A program made the position numbers and the translations under genes. A stretch of DNA of 64,000 bases, from assembly GCF_036014115.1 (NCBI RefSeq), contig NZ_CP107913.1, positions 3,041,001-3,105,000 of the forward strand, read 5' to 3'. Below, piece by piece: positions 41,475-50,236 of this stretch. How positions within the stretch are numbered: the stretch's first letter is position 1; every line of letters begins with the position of its first letter. The notes beneath the pieces are model-generated. The model did not search any database. It was not told where the DNA came from and was given only the letters and a program-made list of their open reading frames with translations. Source of the DNA: Streptomyces sp. NBC_00448. GTDB taxonomy: Bacteria > Actinomycetota > Actinomycetes > Streptomycetales > Streptomycetaceae.

Positions 41475-42923
41475 ATGGGGAAAGTCGCCGGTATAGACAG
41501 CTCGACCACAGGCACCACCATCGTCGTGTGCGACACGGACACCGGGGCCGTGGTGCGGCAGGGCCACGCCCCGCATCCCCTCGACGACGGCGAGAAGCCC
41601 ACCGAGATCGACCCGCAGGCGTGGCTGCTGTCGCTGGGCGAGGCGGCGACCGGCGGGGTGCTGGAGGGCGTGCAGGCGATCGGCATCGCCGGGCAGCAGC
41701 ACGGCATGCTGGCGCTGGACGCCGGCGGCGTGATGGTGCGTCCGGCGCTGCTGCGCGGCGACAAGCGGGCCCAGGTGCAGGCCGCGGACCTGGTGGACGA
41801 GCTGGGCGGCCCGGCCGGCTGGGCCGAGGCGGTCGGCGCGGTGCCGCAGGCGTCGCACCCGGTGGCGAAGCTGCGCTGGCTGGCCCAGCACGAACCGGCC
41901 GCCGCCAAGCGCGTCTCCGAGGTGATGCTCCCGCACGACTGGCTGGTCTGGCAGTTGCTGGGCCGCCCCGAGCGCCGCACCACCGACCGCGGCGACGTGT
42001 CCGGCACCGGCTACTGGTCCGCGGCCACCGGCGAGTACCGCCCCGACCTGGTGGAGCGCGCCCTCGGCCACAGCGTCCGGCTGCCGGAGGTGCTCGCCCC
42101 CGCCGAGCCCGCCGGGCAGACTCCCGAGGGCCTGCTGATCTCGGCCGGCACCGGCGACGCCATGGCCGCCGCGCTCGGCCTGGGCCTGGGCCCCGGCGAC
42201 GCGGTGGTCTCGCTCGGCGCGGCCGGCACCGTCTTCGCGGTGCACCACGAGGCGCTGAAGGACCCGACCGGCACCATCACCTCGTACGCCGACGCGACCG
42301 GCCGCCACCTGCCGCTGCTCCAGGTCCGCAACGCGGTCCGCACCCTGCGCGGCACCGCGGAACTGCTCGGCACCGACCTGCCCGGCCTGTCCGAGCTGGC
42401 GCTGACCTCCACGCCGGGCGCGTACGGGCTGGTGCTGCTGCCGTACCTGGAGGGCGAGCGCACCCCCGACCTGCCGCACACCGCGGGCACGCTCAGCGGG
42501 CTGCGGCGCGACTCGATGAAGCCGGAGCACCTGGCGCGGGCCGCGTTCGAGGGGATGCTGTGCGCGCTGACCGACGCGCTGGACGTGCTGCGCGGCAAGG
42601 GCGTCGAGGTGCGCCGGGTGTTCCTGCTGGGCGCGGCCGCCGAACTGCCCGCCGTACAACGGATCGCCCCGCCGCTGTTCGGCGCCGAGGTGGTGGTGCC
42701 GCAGGCCGGGGAGTACGCCGCGCTGGGGGCCGCCCGGCAGGCCGCGTGGTCGCTCGGCGCGGTGCTCGGGTCGCAGGCCCAGAGCGAGGCGCCGGAGTGG
42801 GAGTCGGCGGGCGCCAGGCGGTTCGAGCCGGGTGACGACGCGGCCGTGGGCACCGCGGTCCGCCAGCAGTACACGTCGGTACGCGAGCACACGCACCCGG
42901 GCGCCTTCGACGCGCTGCGCTGA
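41475..42923 (+). CDS. xylB: FGGY family carbohydrate kinase, xylulokinase-like
   Basis: A 482-residue sugar kinase. The phosphate-binding loop is GIDSSTTGTTIVV, the substrate segment GQQHGMLALD contains the Gln/His of the pentulose site, and an ATP-site Gly-rich region is SLGAAGTVF. Overall order and the DRGDVSGTGYWS block match D-xylulokinases, which make xylulose-5-phosphate. The xylA isomerase is not in the window, so the substrate is inferred. It seems monocistronic. Confidence 0.85.
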   Translation: MGKVAGIDSSTTGTTIVVCDTDTGAVVRQGHAPHPLDDGEKPTEIDPQAWLLSLGEAATGGVLEGVQAIGIAGQQHGMLALDAGGVMVRPALLRGDKRAQVQAADLVDELGGPAGWAEAVGAVPQASHPVAKLRWLAQHEPAAAKRVSEVMLPHDWLVWQLLGRPERRTTDRGDVSGTGYWSAATGEYRPDLVERALGHSVRLPEVLAPAEPAGQTPEGLLISAGTGDAMAAALGLGLGPGDAVVSLGAAGTVFAVHHEALKDPTGTITSYADATGRHLPLLQVRNAVRTLRGTAELLGTDLPGLSELALTSTPGAYGLVLLPYLEGERTPDLPHTAGTLSGLRRDSMKPEHLARAAFEGMLCALTDALDVLRGKGVEVRRVFLLGAAAELPAVQRIAPPLFGAEVVVPQAGEYAALGAARQAAWSLGAVLGSQAQSEAPEWESAGARRFEPGDDAAVGTAVRQQYTSVREHTHPGAFDALR

Positions 42924-43171
42924 CGCGGGGGCGAGGGCCGGGGGCCGGGGCGGAGGACGGGACCCGCGAAGGGACACGCGGGCGGGCCACCGGGGCCGGC
43001 CCCCGCACCGTACTGCCCGGACCGGATCGGCAAAATCCGGGTTATCCCGGTGCGCCGCCGCCATCCCGGAGGATAGGTTGATCCGTCGCTCAACCCTCCG
43101 GGCGGCCGCCGCGTCCTTACGGTCAGCGTCCCAGCCCGTGCCCTGCCCGAGGCAACCCGAGGAACCCGATT

Positions 43172-44908
43172 GTGCTGATCCGACTCCTACGGTCCCACCT
43201 GCGACCGTACAAACGCCCCATCGCGGTGCTGGTGCTGCTCCAGCTGCTCTCCACGATCGGTGCCCTGTACCTGCCGACCCTCAACGCCGACATCATCGAC
43301 AACGGCGTGGTCAAGGGCGACACCGGCTACATCGTCGGGCTGGGCGGGGTCATGCTCGGTGTGACCGTCGTGCAGATGGCGTGCGCGATCGGCGCGGTCT
43401 TCTTCGGCGCGCGCACCGCGATGGCCGTCGGCCGCGACATCCGCAGTTCCGTCTTCACGCAGGTGCAGAGCTTCTCCGCCCGCGAGGTCGGCCAGTTCGG
43501 GGCGCCGTCGCTGATCACCCGGACCACCAACGACGTCCAGCAGGTCCAGATGCTGGTGCTGATGAGCTTCACGCTCATGGTGGCCGCGCCGATCATGTGC
43601 GTCGGCGGCATCATCATGGCGCTCGGCCAGGACGTCCCGCTGTCGGCGCTGCTGCTCGTGGTGGTGCCGGTGCTCGGTGTCTCGGTGAGCCTGATCGTCC
43701 GCAGGATGCGCCCGCTCTTCCGCACCATGCAGAAGCGCGTCGACTCGGTGAACCGGGTGCTGCGCGAGCAGATCACCGGTATCCGCGTGATCCGCGCGTT
43801 CGTCAAGGACGACTACGAGCAGCGCCGGTTCGGCGCCGCCAACGACGAGCTGACCGCGGTGTCGCTGTCCACCGGGCGGCTGATGGCGCTGATGTTCCCG
43901 ACCGTGATGGCGATCGTGAACATCTCCAGCGTGGCCGTGCTGTGGTTCGGCGCGCACCGGATCGACAGCGGCGGGATGCAGATCGGCGCGCTCACCGCGT
44001 TCCTCAGCTACCTGATGCAGATCCTGATGTCGGTGATGATGGCCACCTTCATGTTCATGATGGTGCCGCGCGCCGAGGTCTGCGCCGAGCGGATCGAGGA
44101 GGTGCTCGGCACCGACTCAAGCGTGGTCCCGCCGACCGCGCCGATCACCGCCCTGCGCCGGCACGGCCACCTCGAACTGCGCGGCGCCACCTTCGCCTAC
44201 CCGGGCGCCGAGGTGGCCGTGCTGCGCGAGGTCGACCTGGAGGCCCGGCCTGGCCAGACCACCGCGGTGATCGGCTCCACCGGCAGCGGCAAGTCCACCC
44301 TGCTCGGCCTGATCCCGCGGCTGTACGACGCGACCGCCGGCCGGGTGCTGGTCGACGGCGAGGACGTCGCCCAGGTCGATCCCGCGCTGCTCGCCGAGAC
44401 CGTCGGCCTGGTACCGCAGAAGCCGTACCTGTTCTCCGGCACCGTCGCCAGCAACCTGCGCTACGGCAAGCCGGACGCCACCGACGAGGAGCTGTGGCAC
44501 GCGCTGAAGGTCGCGCAGGCCGAGGACTTCGTCCGCAAGCTCGACGGCGAGCTGGAGGCGCCGATCGCCCAGGGCGGCAGCAACGTCTCCGGCGGCCAGC
44601 GGCAGCGGCTGGCGATCGCCCGCTGCCTGGTGCGCCGCCCCGAGATCTACCTCTTCGACGACTCCTTCTCCGCGCTCGACTACGCCACCGACGCGGCGCT
44701 GCGCCGCGCGCTCGCGGAGGAGACCGCCGAGGCCACCGTCGTGATCGTCGCCCAGCGGGTCTCCACGATCCGCGACGCGGACCGCATCATCGTCCTCGAC
44801 GAGGGCCGGGTGGTCGGCACGGGCACCCACACCGAACTGATGCAGGACAACGAGACCTACCGGGAGATCGTGTTGTCCCAGCTCACCGAGCAGGAGGCGG
44901 CGGCGTGA
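43172..44908 (+). CDS. ABC exporter half-transporter, degenerate-site subunit
   Basis: A 578-residue protein: six helices to about residue 320, then the ATPase. Walker A is GSTGSGKST and the signature VSGGQRQRL is canonical, but Walker B reads IYLFDDSFSALD, with Asp where the catalytic Glu should be. This is the pattern of heterodimeric exporters, where one nucleotide site is catalytically dead. Start GTG with GAGGAACCC upstream. The stop overlaps the partner start as GTGA. Substrate unknown; lipids or drugs are typical. Confidence 0.92.
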   Translation: MLIRLLRSHLRPYKRPIAVLVLLQLLSTIGALYLPTLNADIIDNGVVKGDTGYIVGLGGVMLGVTVVQMACAIGAVFFGARTAMAVGRDIRSSVFTQVQSFSAREVGQFGAPSLITRTTNDVQQVQMLVLMSFTLMVAAPIMCVGGIIMALGQDVPLSALLLVVVPVLGVSVSLIVRRMRPLFRTMQKRVDSVNRVLREQITGIRVIRAFVKDDYEQRRFGAANDELTAVSLSTGRLMALMFPTVMAIVNISSVAVLWFGAHRIDSGGMQIGALTAFLSYLMQILMSVMMATFMFMMVPRAEVCAERIEEVLGTDSSVVPPTAPITALRRHGHLELRGATFAYPGAEVAVLREVDLEARPGQTTAVIGSTGSGKSTLLGLIPRLYDATAGRVLVDGEDVAQVDPALLAETVGLVPQKPYLFSGTVASNLRYGKPDATDEELWHALKVAQAEDFVRKLDGELEAPIAQGGSNVSGGQRQRLAIARCLVRRPEIYLFDDSFSALDYATDAALRRALAEETAEATVVIVAQRVSTIRDADRIIVLDEGRVVGTGTHTELMQDNETYREIVLSQLTEQEAAA

Positions 44909-46887
44909 GCGGCGAGAGCGCGGGCGGGGACCCGCTGAAGAAGGCGCCCACGCGGCGCGGTCCGGCGCCGATGGCGGGGCCGGGCCGGTTCATGGGCGGC
45001 GGCCCGATCGAGCGGTCCATGGACTTCAAGGGCTCGCTGAAGCGGCTGATCCGGCTGATGCGGCCGGACCGGATATGGATGTACCTGGTGCTGGCCCTCG
45101 GCACCGCCAGCGTCGCGCTGACCGTGACCGGCCCGCGCATCCTCGGCCACGCCACCGACCTGATCTTCGCCGGCGTGATCGGCCGGCAGACGCACGGCGC
45201 CAGCAAGCAGCAGGTGCTCGACACGCTGCGCGCGCACGGCAACGGCAAGGTCGCGGACCTGATGTCGGGCATCGACTTCACCCCCGGCAAGGGCATGGAC
45301 TTCGGTGCGATCGGCGGCGTGCTGCTGATCGCGCTGTGCGTGTACCTCGGCGCGGCCGTGCTCAGCGTGCTGCAGATGCGCACCGCGACGAAGGTGATCA
45401 ACCGCGCGGTGTACCGGCTGCGCCGCGACGTCGAGGAGAAGCTGTCCCGGCTGCCGCTGTCGTACTTCGACCAGCAGCCGCGCGGCGAGGTGCTCAGCCG
45501 CGTCACCAACGACATCGACAACATCGGCCAGACCATGCAGCAGACCATGGGCCAGCTGGTGAACTCGCTGCTGACCATCATCGGCGTGCTGGCGATGATG
45601 TTCTGGATCTCCTGGCTGCTGGCCCTGGTCGCGCTGGTCACCGTGCCGGTGACGCTGCTGGTGGCCACCCAGGTCGGCAAGCGGGCACAGCCGCAGTTCG
45701 TGCAGCAGTGGAAGACCACCGGCACGCTGAACGCGCACATCGAGGAGATGTACACCGGGCACTCGCTGGTGAAGGTCTTCGGCCGCGCGCAGGAGTCCGC
45801 GGAGGTCTTCGAGAAGGAGAACGAGGCGCTGTTCCGGTCCGGTTTCCGGGCGCAGTTCATCTCGGGCACCATCCAGCCGCTGATGATGTTCATCGGCAAC
45901 CTCAACTACGTGCTGGTGGCGGTGATCGGCGGGCTGCGGGTCGCGTCCGGCACGCTGTCGGTCGGCGACGTGCAGGCGTTCATCCAGTACTCGCGGCAGT
46001 TCAGCCAGCCGCTCACGCAGGTCGCGAGCATGTCGAACCTGATCCAGTCCGGGGTGGCCTCGGCCGAGCGGGTCTTCGAACTCCTCGACGCCGAGGAGCA
46101 GTCCGACGAGCCGCAGCACCCGGCCCGCCCGCAGGAGCTGCGCGGCCGGGTGGCGCTGGAGAAGGTCGACTTCCGCTACCTGCCGGACAAGCCGCTGATC
46201 GACGACCTGTCGCTGAAGGTGGAGCCCGGGAACACCGTGGCGATCGTCGGGCCGACCGGCGCGGGCAAGACCACCCTGGTGAACCTGCTGATGCGGTTCT
46301 ACGAGGTCTCCGGTGGCCGGATCACCCTGGACGGCACGGACATCGCCGCGATGTCCCGGGAGGAGCTGCGCTCCTCGATAGGCATGGTGCTCCAGGACAC
46401 CTGGCTGTTCGGCGGGTCCATCGCGGAGAACATCGGCTACGGCCACGAGGGCGCCACCCGCGAGCAGATCGAGGAGGCGGCGCGGGCCGCGCACGCCGAC
46501 CGCTTCATCCGCACCCTCCCCGAGGGCTACGACACGGTCATCGACGACGAGGGCACCGGGGTCAGCGCGGGCGAGAAGCAACTCATCACGATCGCCCGGG
46601 CGTTCCTCTCCGACCCGGTGATCCTGGTGCTGGACGAGGCGACCAGTTCCGTCGACACCCGCACCGAAGTGCTGATCCAGCGCGCGATGGCCAAGCTCAG
46701 CCACGGGCGGACCAGTTTCGTCATCGCGCACCGGCTGTCCACGATCCGCGACGCCGACGTCATCCTCGTCATGGAGTCGGGGTCGATCGTCGAACAGGGC
46801 ACCCACGAGGAACTGCTCGCCAAGGAGGGGGCGTACGCGCGCCTGTACTCGGCGCAGTTCGCGCAGGCTGTGGCCGAGGTCGACTGA
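44905..46887 (+). CDS. ABC exporter half-transporter, canonical Walker B subunit
   Basis: A 660-residue partner of the previous gene. A Gly/Pro/Arg-rich N-terminus of about 50 residues precedes the six-helix domain, with a 45-residue outer insertion (TLRAHGNGKVADLMSGIDFT) between helices 1 and 2. Walker A GPTGAGKTT and Walker B VILVLDEATSSVD have the catalytic Glu, whereas the signature is VSAGEKQLI, missing the GGQ consensus. Together the pair makes one good and one degenerate site. Coupled by GTGA. Confidence 0.93.
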   Translation: MSGESAGGDPLKKAPTRRGPAPMAGPGRFMGGGPIERSMDFKGSLKRLIRLMRPDRIWMYLVLALGTASVALTVTGPRILGHATDLIFAGVIGRQTHGASKQQVLDTLRAHGNGKVADLMSGIDFTPGKGMDFGAIGGVLLIALCVYLGAAVLSVLQMRTATKVINRAVYRLRRDVEEKLSRLPLSYFDQQPRGEVLSRVTNDIDNIGQTMQQTMGQLVNSLLTIIGVLAMMFWISWLLALVALVTVPVTLLVATQVGKRAQPQFVQQWKTTGTLNAHIEEMYTGHSLVKVFGRAQESAEVFEKENEALFRSGFRAQFISGTIQPLMMFIGNLNYVLVAVIGGLRVASGTLSVGDVQAFIQYSRQFSQPLTQVASMSNLIQSGVASAERVFELLDAEEQSDEPQHPARPQELRGRVALEKVDFRYLPDKPLIDDLSLKVEPGNTVAIVGPTGAGKTTLVNLLMRFYEVSGGRITLDGTDIAAMSREELRSSIGMVLQDTWLFGGSIAENIGYGHEGATREQIEEAARAAHADRFIRTLPEGYDTVIDDEGTGVSAGEKQLITIARAFLSDPVILVLDEATSSVDTRTEVLIQRAMAKLSHGRTSFVIAHRLSTIRDADVILVMESGSIVEQGTHEELLAKEGAYARLYSAQFAQAVAEVD

Positions 46888-46896
46888 ACACGGGCT

Positions 46897-46928
46897 CGCC
46901 CCCTGGCGGTTGGCTCCGCGAGGGGGCG
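46897..46928. terminator. Hairpin between convergent genes
   Basis: CGCCCCCT and AGGGGGCG form a perfect 8-bp stem around a 16-base loop, sited between the ABC exporter stop and the stop of the opposite-strand secreted protein. No U-tract. Likely a shared terminator. Confidence 0.5.
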
Positions 46929-46952
46929 GGCGGGCGGAGGATGCGCCTGCCG

Positions 46953-47993
46953 TCAGCGGTTCACGGTCTGGATCTCCCGCACGGTGACCTCCTGCGGGGT
47001 CCCGAAGGTGCCGCTCGGCAGTTGCTTCGGAGTGGCCTGCCCGGTTCCGGTCCAGCTGATCCGCCACGTCACGGTCGCCGTGAGCTGGTACGAACCGCCG
47101 TCGGTGGACCGCAGATACGTCACTCCGCACGGCGGGTCGCCCTTCGCGCCGTCGGTGTACTTCACGCCCAGCGTGTTGCCGGCGCCGGCCTTGCAGGTAC
47201 CCGACGCCGGGAAGAGCCGCGCGTCCGACGTCCCCGGGTCGATCTGCAGGCTCACCGGGGTCGCGGTCGTCGTCGCCTCGACGTTGTAGTCCGGCAGGTA
47301 CGCCCGCACCGACACCGGGTGGAAGTCCGCGCCGTCCATCCACACCCACGTGGGCAGGTTCACCGTCTGCGTCCCCGCGGGGTTCGTCCGCGCGGTGCCC
47401 TGCGGGATCAGGATCTGCTCGTACGCCAACTCGGCGAGGATCGCGGGGGTGACCGCGTTCTTGTGCTCCGGCGGCGGCGCCTGGCCGATCGGCACCCAGA
47501 AGGGCTCGTCGTTGCAGGAGTCCGCCCCGGGCATGCCCCCGTTCTGCGGCGGCGAGTAGCCCTGCCAGAAGTACCCCTTGCCCTGCTGGTCCAGGTTGAA
47601 GTTCTTGTACGGCTTCCCGTTGACGTACCGGTCCTTCTGCCCGCTCTTCCACTCCTCGCTGGGCGAGTCCTCCGACCACACCTTCTCCGACTCGGACTTC
47701 ATGTCCTTCGGCGAGTACGTCGGCTGATACCAGCACGCGGGCGGCGACCAGTTCCCGGTCGGCGTCAACGGCCCCACACCGCCCCCGCCACCGGAAGTGC
47801 CGTTCTTGGAGGTGTCGTACTGAACCCCGGCGGTTGCGTTGATGGAGGGGCCCGACGGGTCCTTCGTGTTGCTCTGACCTGCCGCGTCCGTCGTTCCACC
47901 GAATCCTGCATAGGCGATGCCCGGCATCAGAGCAAGGACCAGCCCGCCGCCCAAGGCTATTCCCCGGCTCACCCACGGGCTTACGGTTGGCAT
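46953..47993 (-). CDS. Secreted protein of unknown function
   Basis: A 346-residue exported protein. The signal peptide MPTVSPWVSRGIALGGGLVLALMPGIAYA ends at a good AxA site near residue 29. The mature part is Gly/Pro/Trp/Tyr-rich, with conserved-looking segments CWYQPTYSPKDMKSE, GYFWQGYSPPQNG, NLPTWVWMDG and TATVTWRISWTGTG, four cysteines and a beta-rich C-terminus. I recognise it as a common Streptomyces family but know no function. Its start overlaps the end of the upstream lipoprotein gene by 13 bases, so the two are one operon. Confidence 0.78.
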   Translation of the reverse strand: MPTVSPWVSRGIALGGGLVLALMPGIAYAGFGGTTDAAGQSNTKDPSGPSINATAGVQYDTSKNGTSGGGGGVGPLTPTGNWSPPACWYQPTYSPKDMKSESEKVWSEDSPSEEWKSGQKDRYVNGKPYKNFNLDQQGKGYFWQGYSPPQNGGMPGADSCNDEPFWVPIGQAPPPEHKNAVTPAILAELAYEQILIPQGTARTNPAGTQTVNLPTWVWMDGADFHPVSVRAYLPDYNVEATTTATPVSLQIDPGTSDARLFPASGTCKAGAGNTLGVKYTDGAKGDPPCGVTYLRSTDGGSYQLTATVTWRISWTGTGQATPKQLPSGTFGTPQEVTVREIQTVNR

Positions 47994-48655
47994 TGCTTGG
48001 CCCCTCTATATGACGTCACGTTGTCGGTCTGCCACACACCCTGCGCGTTCTTCTTGAGGTCCGTGTTGTACAACACGTAGTCGTCCGAACTCCCCGCGGT
48101 GTGTTCGACCTTGCCGCTCTTCCGGTCCTTCGGGAAGGCTTTGCTCTCGTCGGAGCAGTAGATCACCGCCGCGTTGCCCGGGCTGAGCAGCGTCGCCTTA
48201 CGGTCGAAGAACCGGACCGTCCCCGTCCAGGACTTCCCCTTTCCCAGGAAGCCGTGAATGTAGGGGAGCGCCTTCTGGTAGCCCATGCCCACCCCGTAGA
48301 AGGTCAACGCCTTCGTGTCCGCTTTCCCCTGGAAGACCGCGTCGTCCATGGACTCGACCCACTGGGCGTTGTCCGCCAGGATCGCGTCCTTCGTCGCGTC
48401 GCCCGTGTGCTGGTCCTCGAACACGTCATGCGCGTCGGACGGGAACGTGATCGTGGGGCGCCCGGCGGCGGCAGCCGACGTCGAGGGCGAGGCGGACGCC
48501 GTCGCCGACGTGGACGGCGAACCGCTCACCGTCTGCTGGATCTTGTCCTGCTTCTTCGAGCCGCCACAGCCGGAAAGCAGCAATGCGGTGGACGTCGTCA
48601 CGCAGACGGCGACGAGCGCGATCGGTGCGCGCATGGTCAACAGGCTCCCGTTCAT
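47981..48655 (-). CDS. Lipoprotein of unknown function, partner of the downstream secreted protein
   Basis: A 224-residue lipoprotein beginning MNGSLLTMRAP; a second ATG at 48634 with GGGAG ahead of it is also possible. The signal ends at lipobox LLSGC. A Ser/Thr/Ala spacer of about 35 residues leads to an SnoaL/NTF2-like domain (DAILADNAQWVESMDDAVFQGK... WTGTVRFFDRKATLLSPGNAAVIYCSDESKA). It stays at the outer face of the membrane. Translation is linked to the next gene by overlap; function unknown. Confidence 0.78.
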   Translation of the reverse strand: MNGSLLTMRAPIALVAVCVTTSTALLLSGCGGSKKQDKIQQTVSGSPSTSATASASPSTSAAAAGRPTITFPSDAHDVFEDQHTGDATKDAILADNAQWVESMDDAVFQGKADTKALTFYGVGMGYQKALPYIHGFLGKGKSWTGTVRFFDRKATLLSPGNAAVIYCSDESKAFPKDRKSGKVEHTAGSSDDYVLYNTDLKKNAQGVWQTDNVTSYRGAKQCQP

Positions 48656-48848
48656 TCGACGGACGCCGTCGAACCGGACCCAGCGCACTCCCGCACATGC
48701 GCCCCGCCCGCGGCCCCCTAGCACTTGGCCCCCACAGTACCCAACCCCGTACCCACCGCACGAGAAGCCTGACGGCAGAACTCCACGCTCCCCCACCGCG
48801 CCGGCGCGTCGGGGGAAGTGATCGCTGACCGCTCCCGCCTCGACCTGC

Positions 48849-49961
48849 TCAGTCGAGGTAGCCGCGGAGTTGTTCCGCGAAGGTGTGGTCGCGGAGCTTG
48901 CTGAGGGTCTTGGACTCGATCTGGCGGATGCGCTCGCGGGTGACGCCGAAGATGGCGCCGATCTCCTCGAGGGTGCGGGGGCGGCCGTCGGTGAGGCCGT
49001 AGCGGAGTTGGACGACCTTGCGTTCGCGCTCGCCGAGGGTGGACAGGACCGCTTCGAGGTGTTCGCGCAGCAGGAGGAAGGCGGCGGACTCGACCGGGGA
49101 GGCGGCGTCGCTGTCCTCGATGAGGTCGCCGAAGGCGACGTCGTCCTCCTCACCGACGGGCGCGTGCAGGGAGACCGGTTCCTGGGCCAGCCGCAGCACC
49201 TCGCCGATCCGCTCCTGGGTCAGCTCCAGTTGCTCGGCGACCTCCTCGAGGGTCGGCTCGCAGCCGCGTTCCTGGAGCAGCCGGCGCTGCACCCGTACCA
49301 CCCGGTTGATCAGCTCCACGACGTGCACGGGCACCCGGATCGTACGGGCCTGGTCTGCCAGCGCGCGGGACATCGCCTGGCGAATCCACCAGGTCGCGTA
49401 CGTGGAGAACTTGTAGCCGCGGGCGTAGTCGAACTTCTCGACCGCGCGGATCAGGCCGAGGTTGCCCTCCTGGACCAGGTCGAGCATGGTCAGGCCGCGC
49501 CCGATGTAACGTTTTGCCACCGACACCACCAGGCGCAGGTTCGCCTCGATCAGCCGGCGCTTGGCCATCCGGCCCAGGACCACCAACCGGTCCAGGTCGA
49601 AGGCGAGTTGGGAGTCCAGATCGGGGAACGCGGCCAGCCGTTCCTCCGCGAACAGGCCCGCCTCCACCCGCCGGGCCAGATCGACCTCGTCCGCGGCGGT
49701 GAGCAGCGGGATACGGCCGATCTCGCGCAGGTACTGGCGGAAGAGGTCGGCGGACGGCCCCGCGGAGGTGTCCACGCGGTGGATGCGCGGCTCGTCCGAC
49801 GGGGACTCGATCGCCCGCAGTTCCTCCACCGGTGGCTCCAGCACCCGCGGCTCGTCCGCGGCGCCCGCGGCGCCCGCAGGGGGTTCCCGCACCACCACCT
49901 CGGCCACGGCAGGGGGTATCGGCACGTCGGGCGTGATCTGGATCTGGGCGTGTGTCCGCAC
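48849..49961 (-). CDS. hrdA: Group 2 RNA polymerase sigma-70 factor, HrdA-like
   Basis: A 370-residue sigma factor. The GTG start giving [14 protein letters not shown] was preferred since GGAGG lies 8 bases upstream; a GTG 38 codons earlier has no ribosome-binding site. Region 1.2 ([17 protein letters not shown]), 2.3-2.4 ([19 protein letters not shown]), 3 ([12 protein letters not shown]) and 4.2 ([20 protein letters not shown]) are intact. Region 1.1 is absent, unlike HrdB. Its place near dnaG and dgt matches hrdA of S. coelicolor as I recall it. Confidence 0.88.
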   Translation of the reverse strand: MRTHAQIQITPDVPIPPAVAEVVVREPPAGAAGAADEPRVLEPPVEELRAIESPSDEPRIHRVDTSAGPSADLFRQYLREIGRIPLLTAADEVDLARRVEAGLFAEERLAAFPDLDSQLAFDLDRLVVLGRMAKRRLIEANLRLVVSVAKRYIGRGLTMLDLVQEGNLGLIRAVEKFDYARGYKFSTYATWWIRQAMSRALADQARTIRVPVHVVELINRVVRVQRRLLQERGCEPTLEEVAEQLELTQERIGEVLRLAQEPVSLHAPVGEEDDVAFGDLIEDSDAASPVESAAFLLLREHLEAVLSTLGERERKVVQLRYGLTDGRPRTLEEIGAIFGVTRERIRQIESKTLSKLRDHTFAEQLRGYLD

Positions 49962-50140
49962 GGAAGCGACCTCCGCGGTGAGCGCGTCGTCGGGCTCAAA
50001 AGAGGGCTCGGCACCGGGACCCCAGTGTGACCCACGACGCCGCCCTCCACGAGGGTCGTGCGGGCCCTTTTTCACGCCATGTCACCGCGTATGACTTGCC
50101 CGTCACCGGGGTACCCGGGCGGGCCGCAGCGGCCCCGAGC

Positions 50141-50193
50141 GACCCGCCGCGAGCGCTGCCCGACCCGCTCGACCGACCCGCCGCGAGCGCTGC
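50141..50193. repeat. Direct repeat of 19 bp upstream of the sigma factor gene
   Basis: GACCCGCCGCGAGCGCTGC is present at 50141-50159 and 50175-50193, with start points 34 bp apart. It lies between the dnaG stop and the sigma-factor start, in the sigma-factor leader. It may be part of the regulatory region or a chance duplication. Confidence 0.5.
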
Positions 50194-50236
50194 ACGGGCC
50201 ACCGTCAAGCGCCGCCCGGGCTGCCCGGCCTGCCGC

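Noticed and set aside
44857..47976. A 1039-codon minus-strand frame across the ABC exporter
   Set aside because: Antisense to a canonical ABC subunit; composition is Arg/Gln/His-rich noise.
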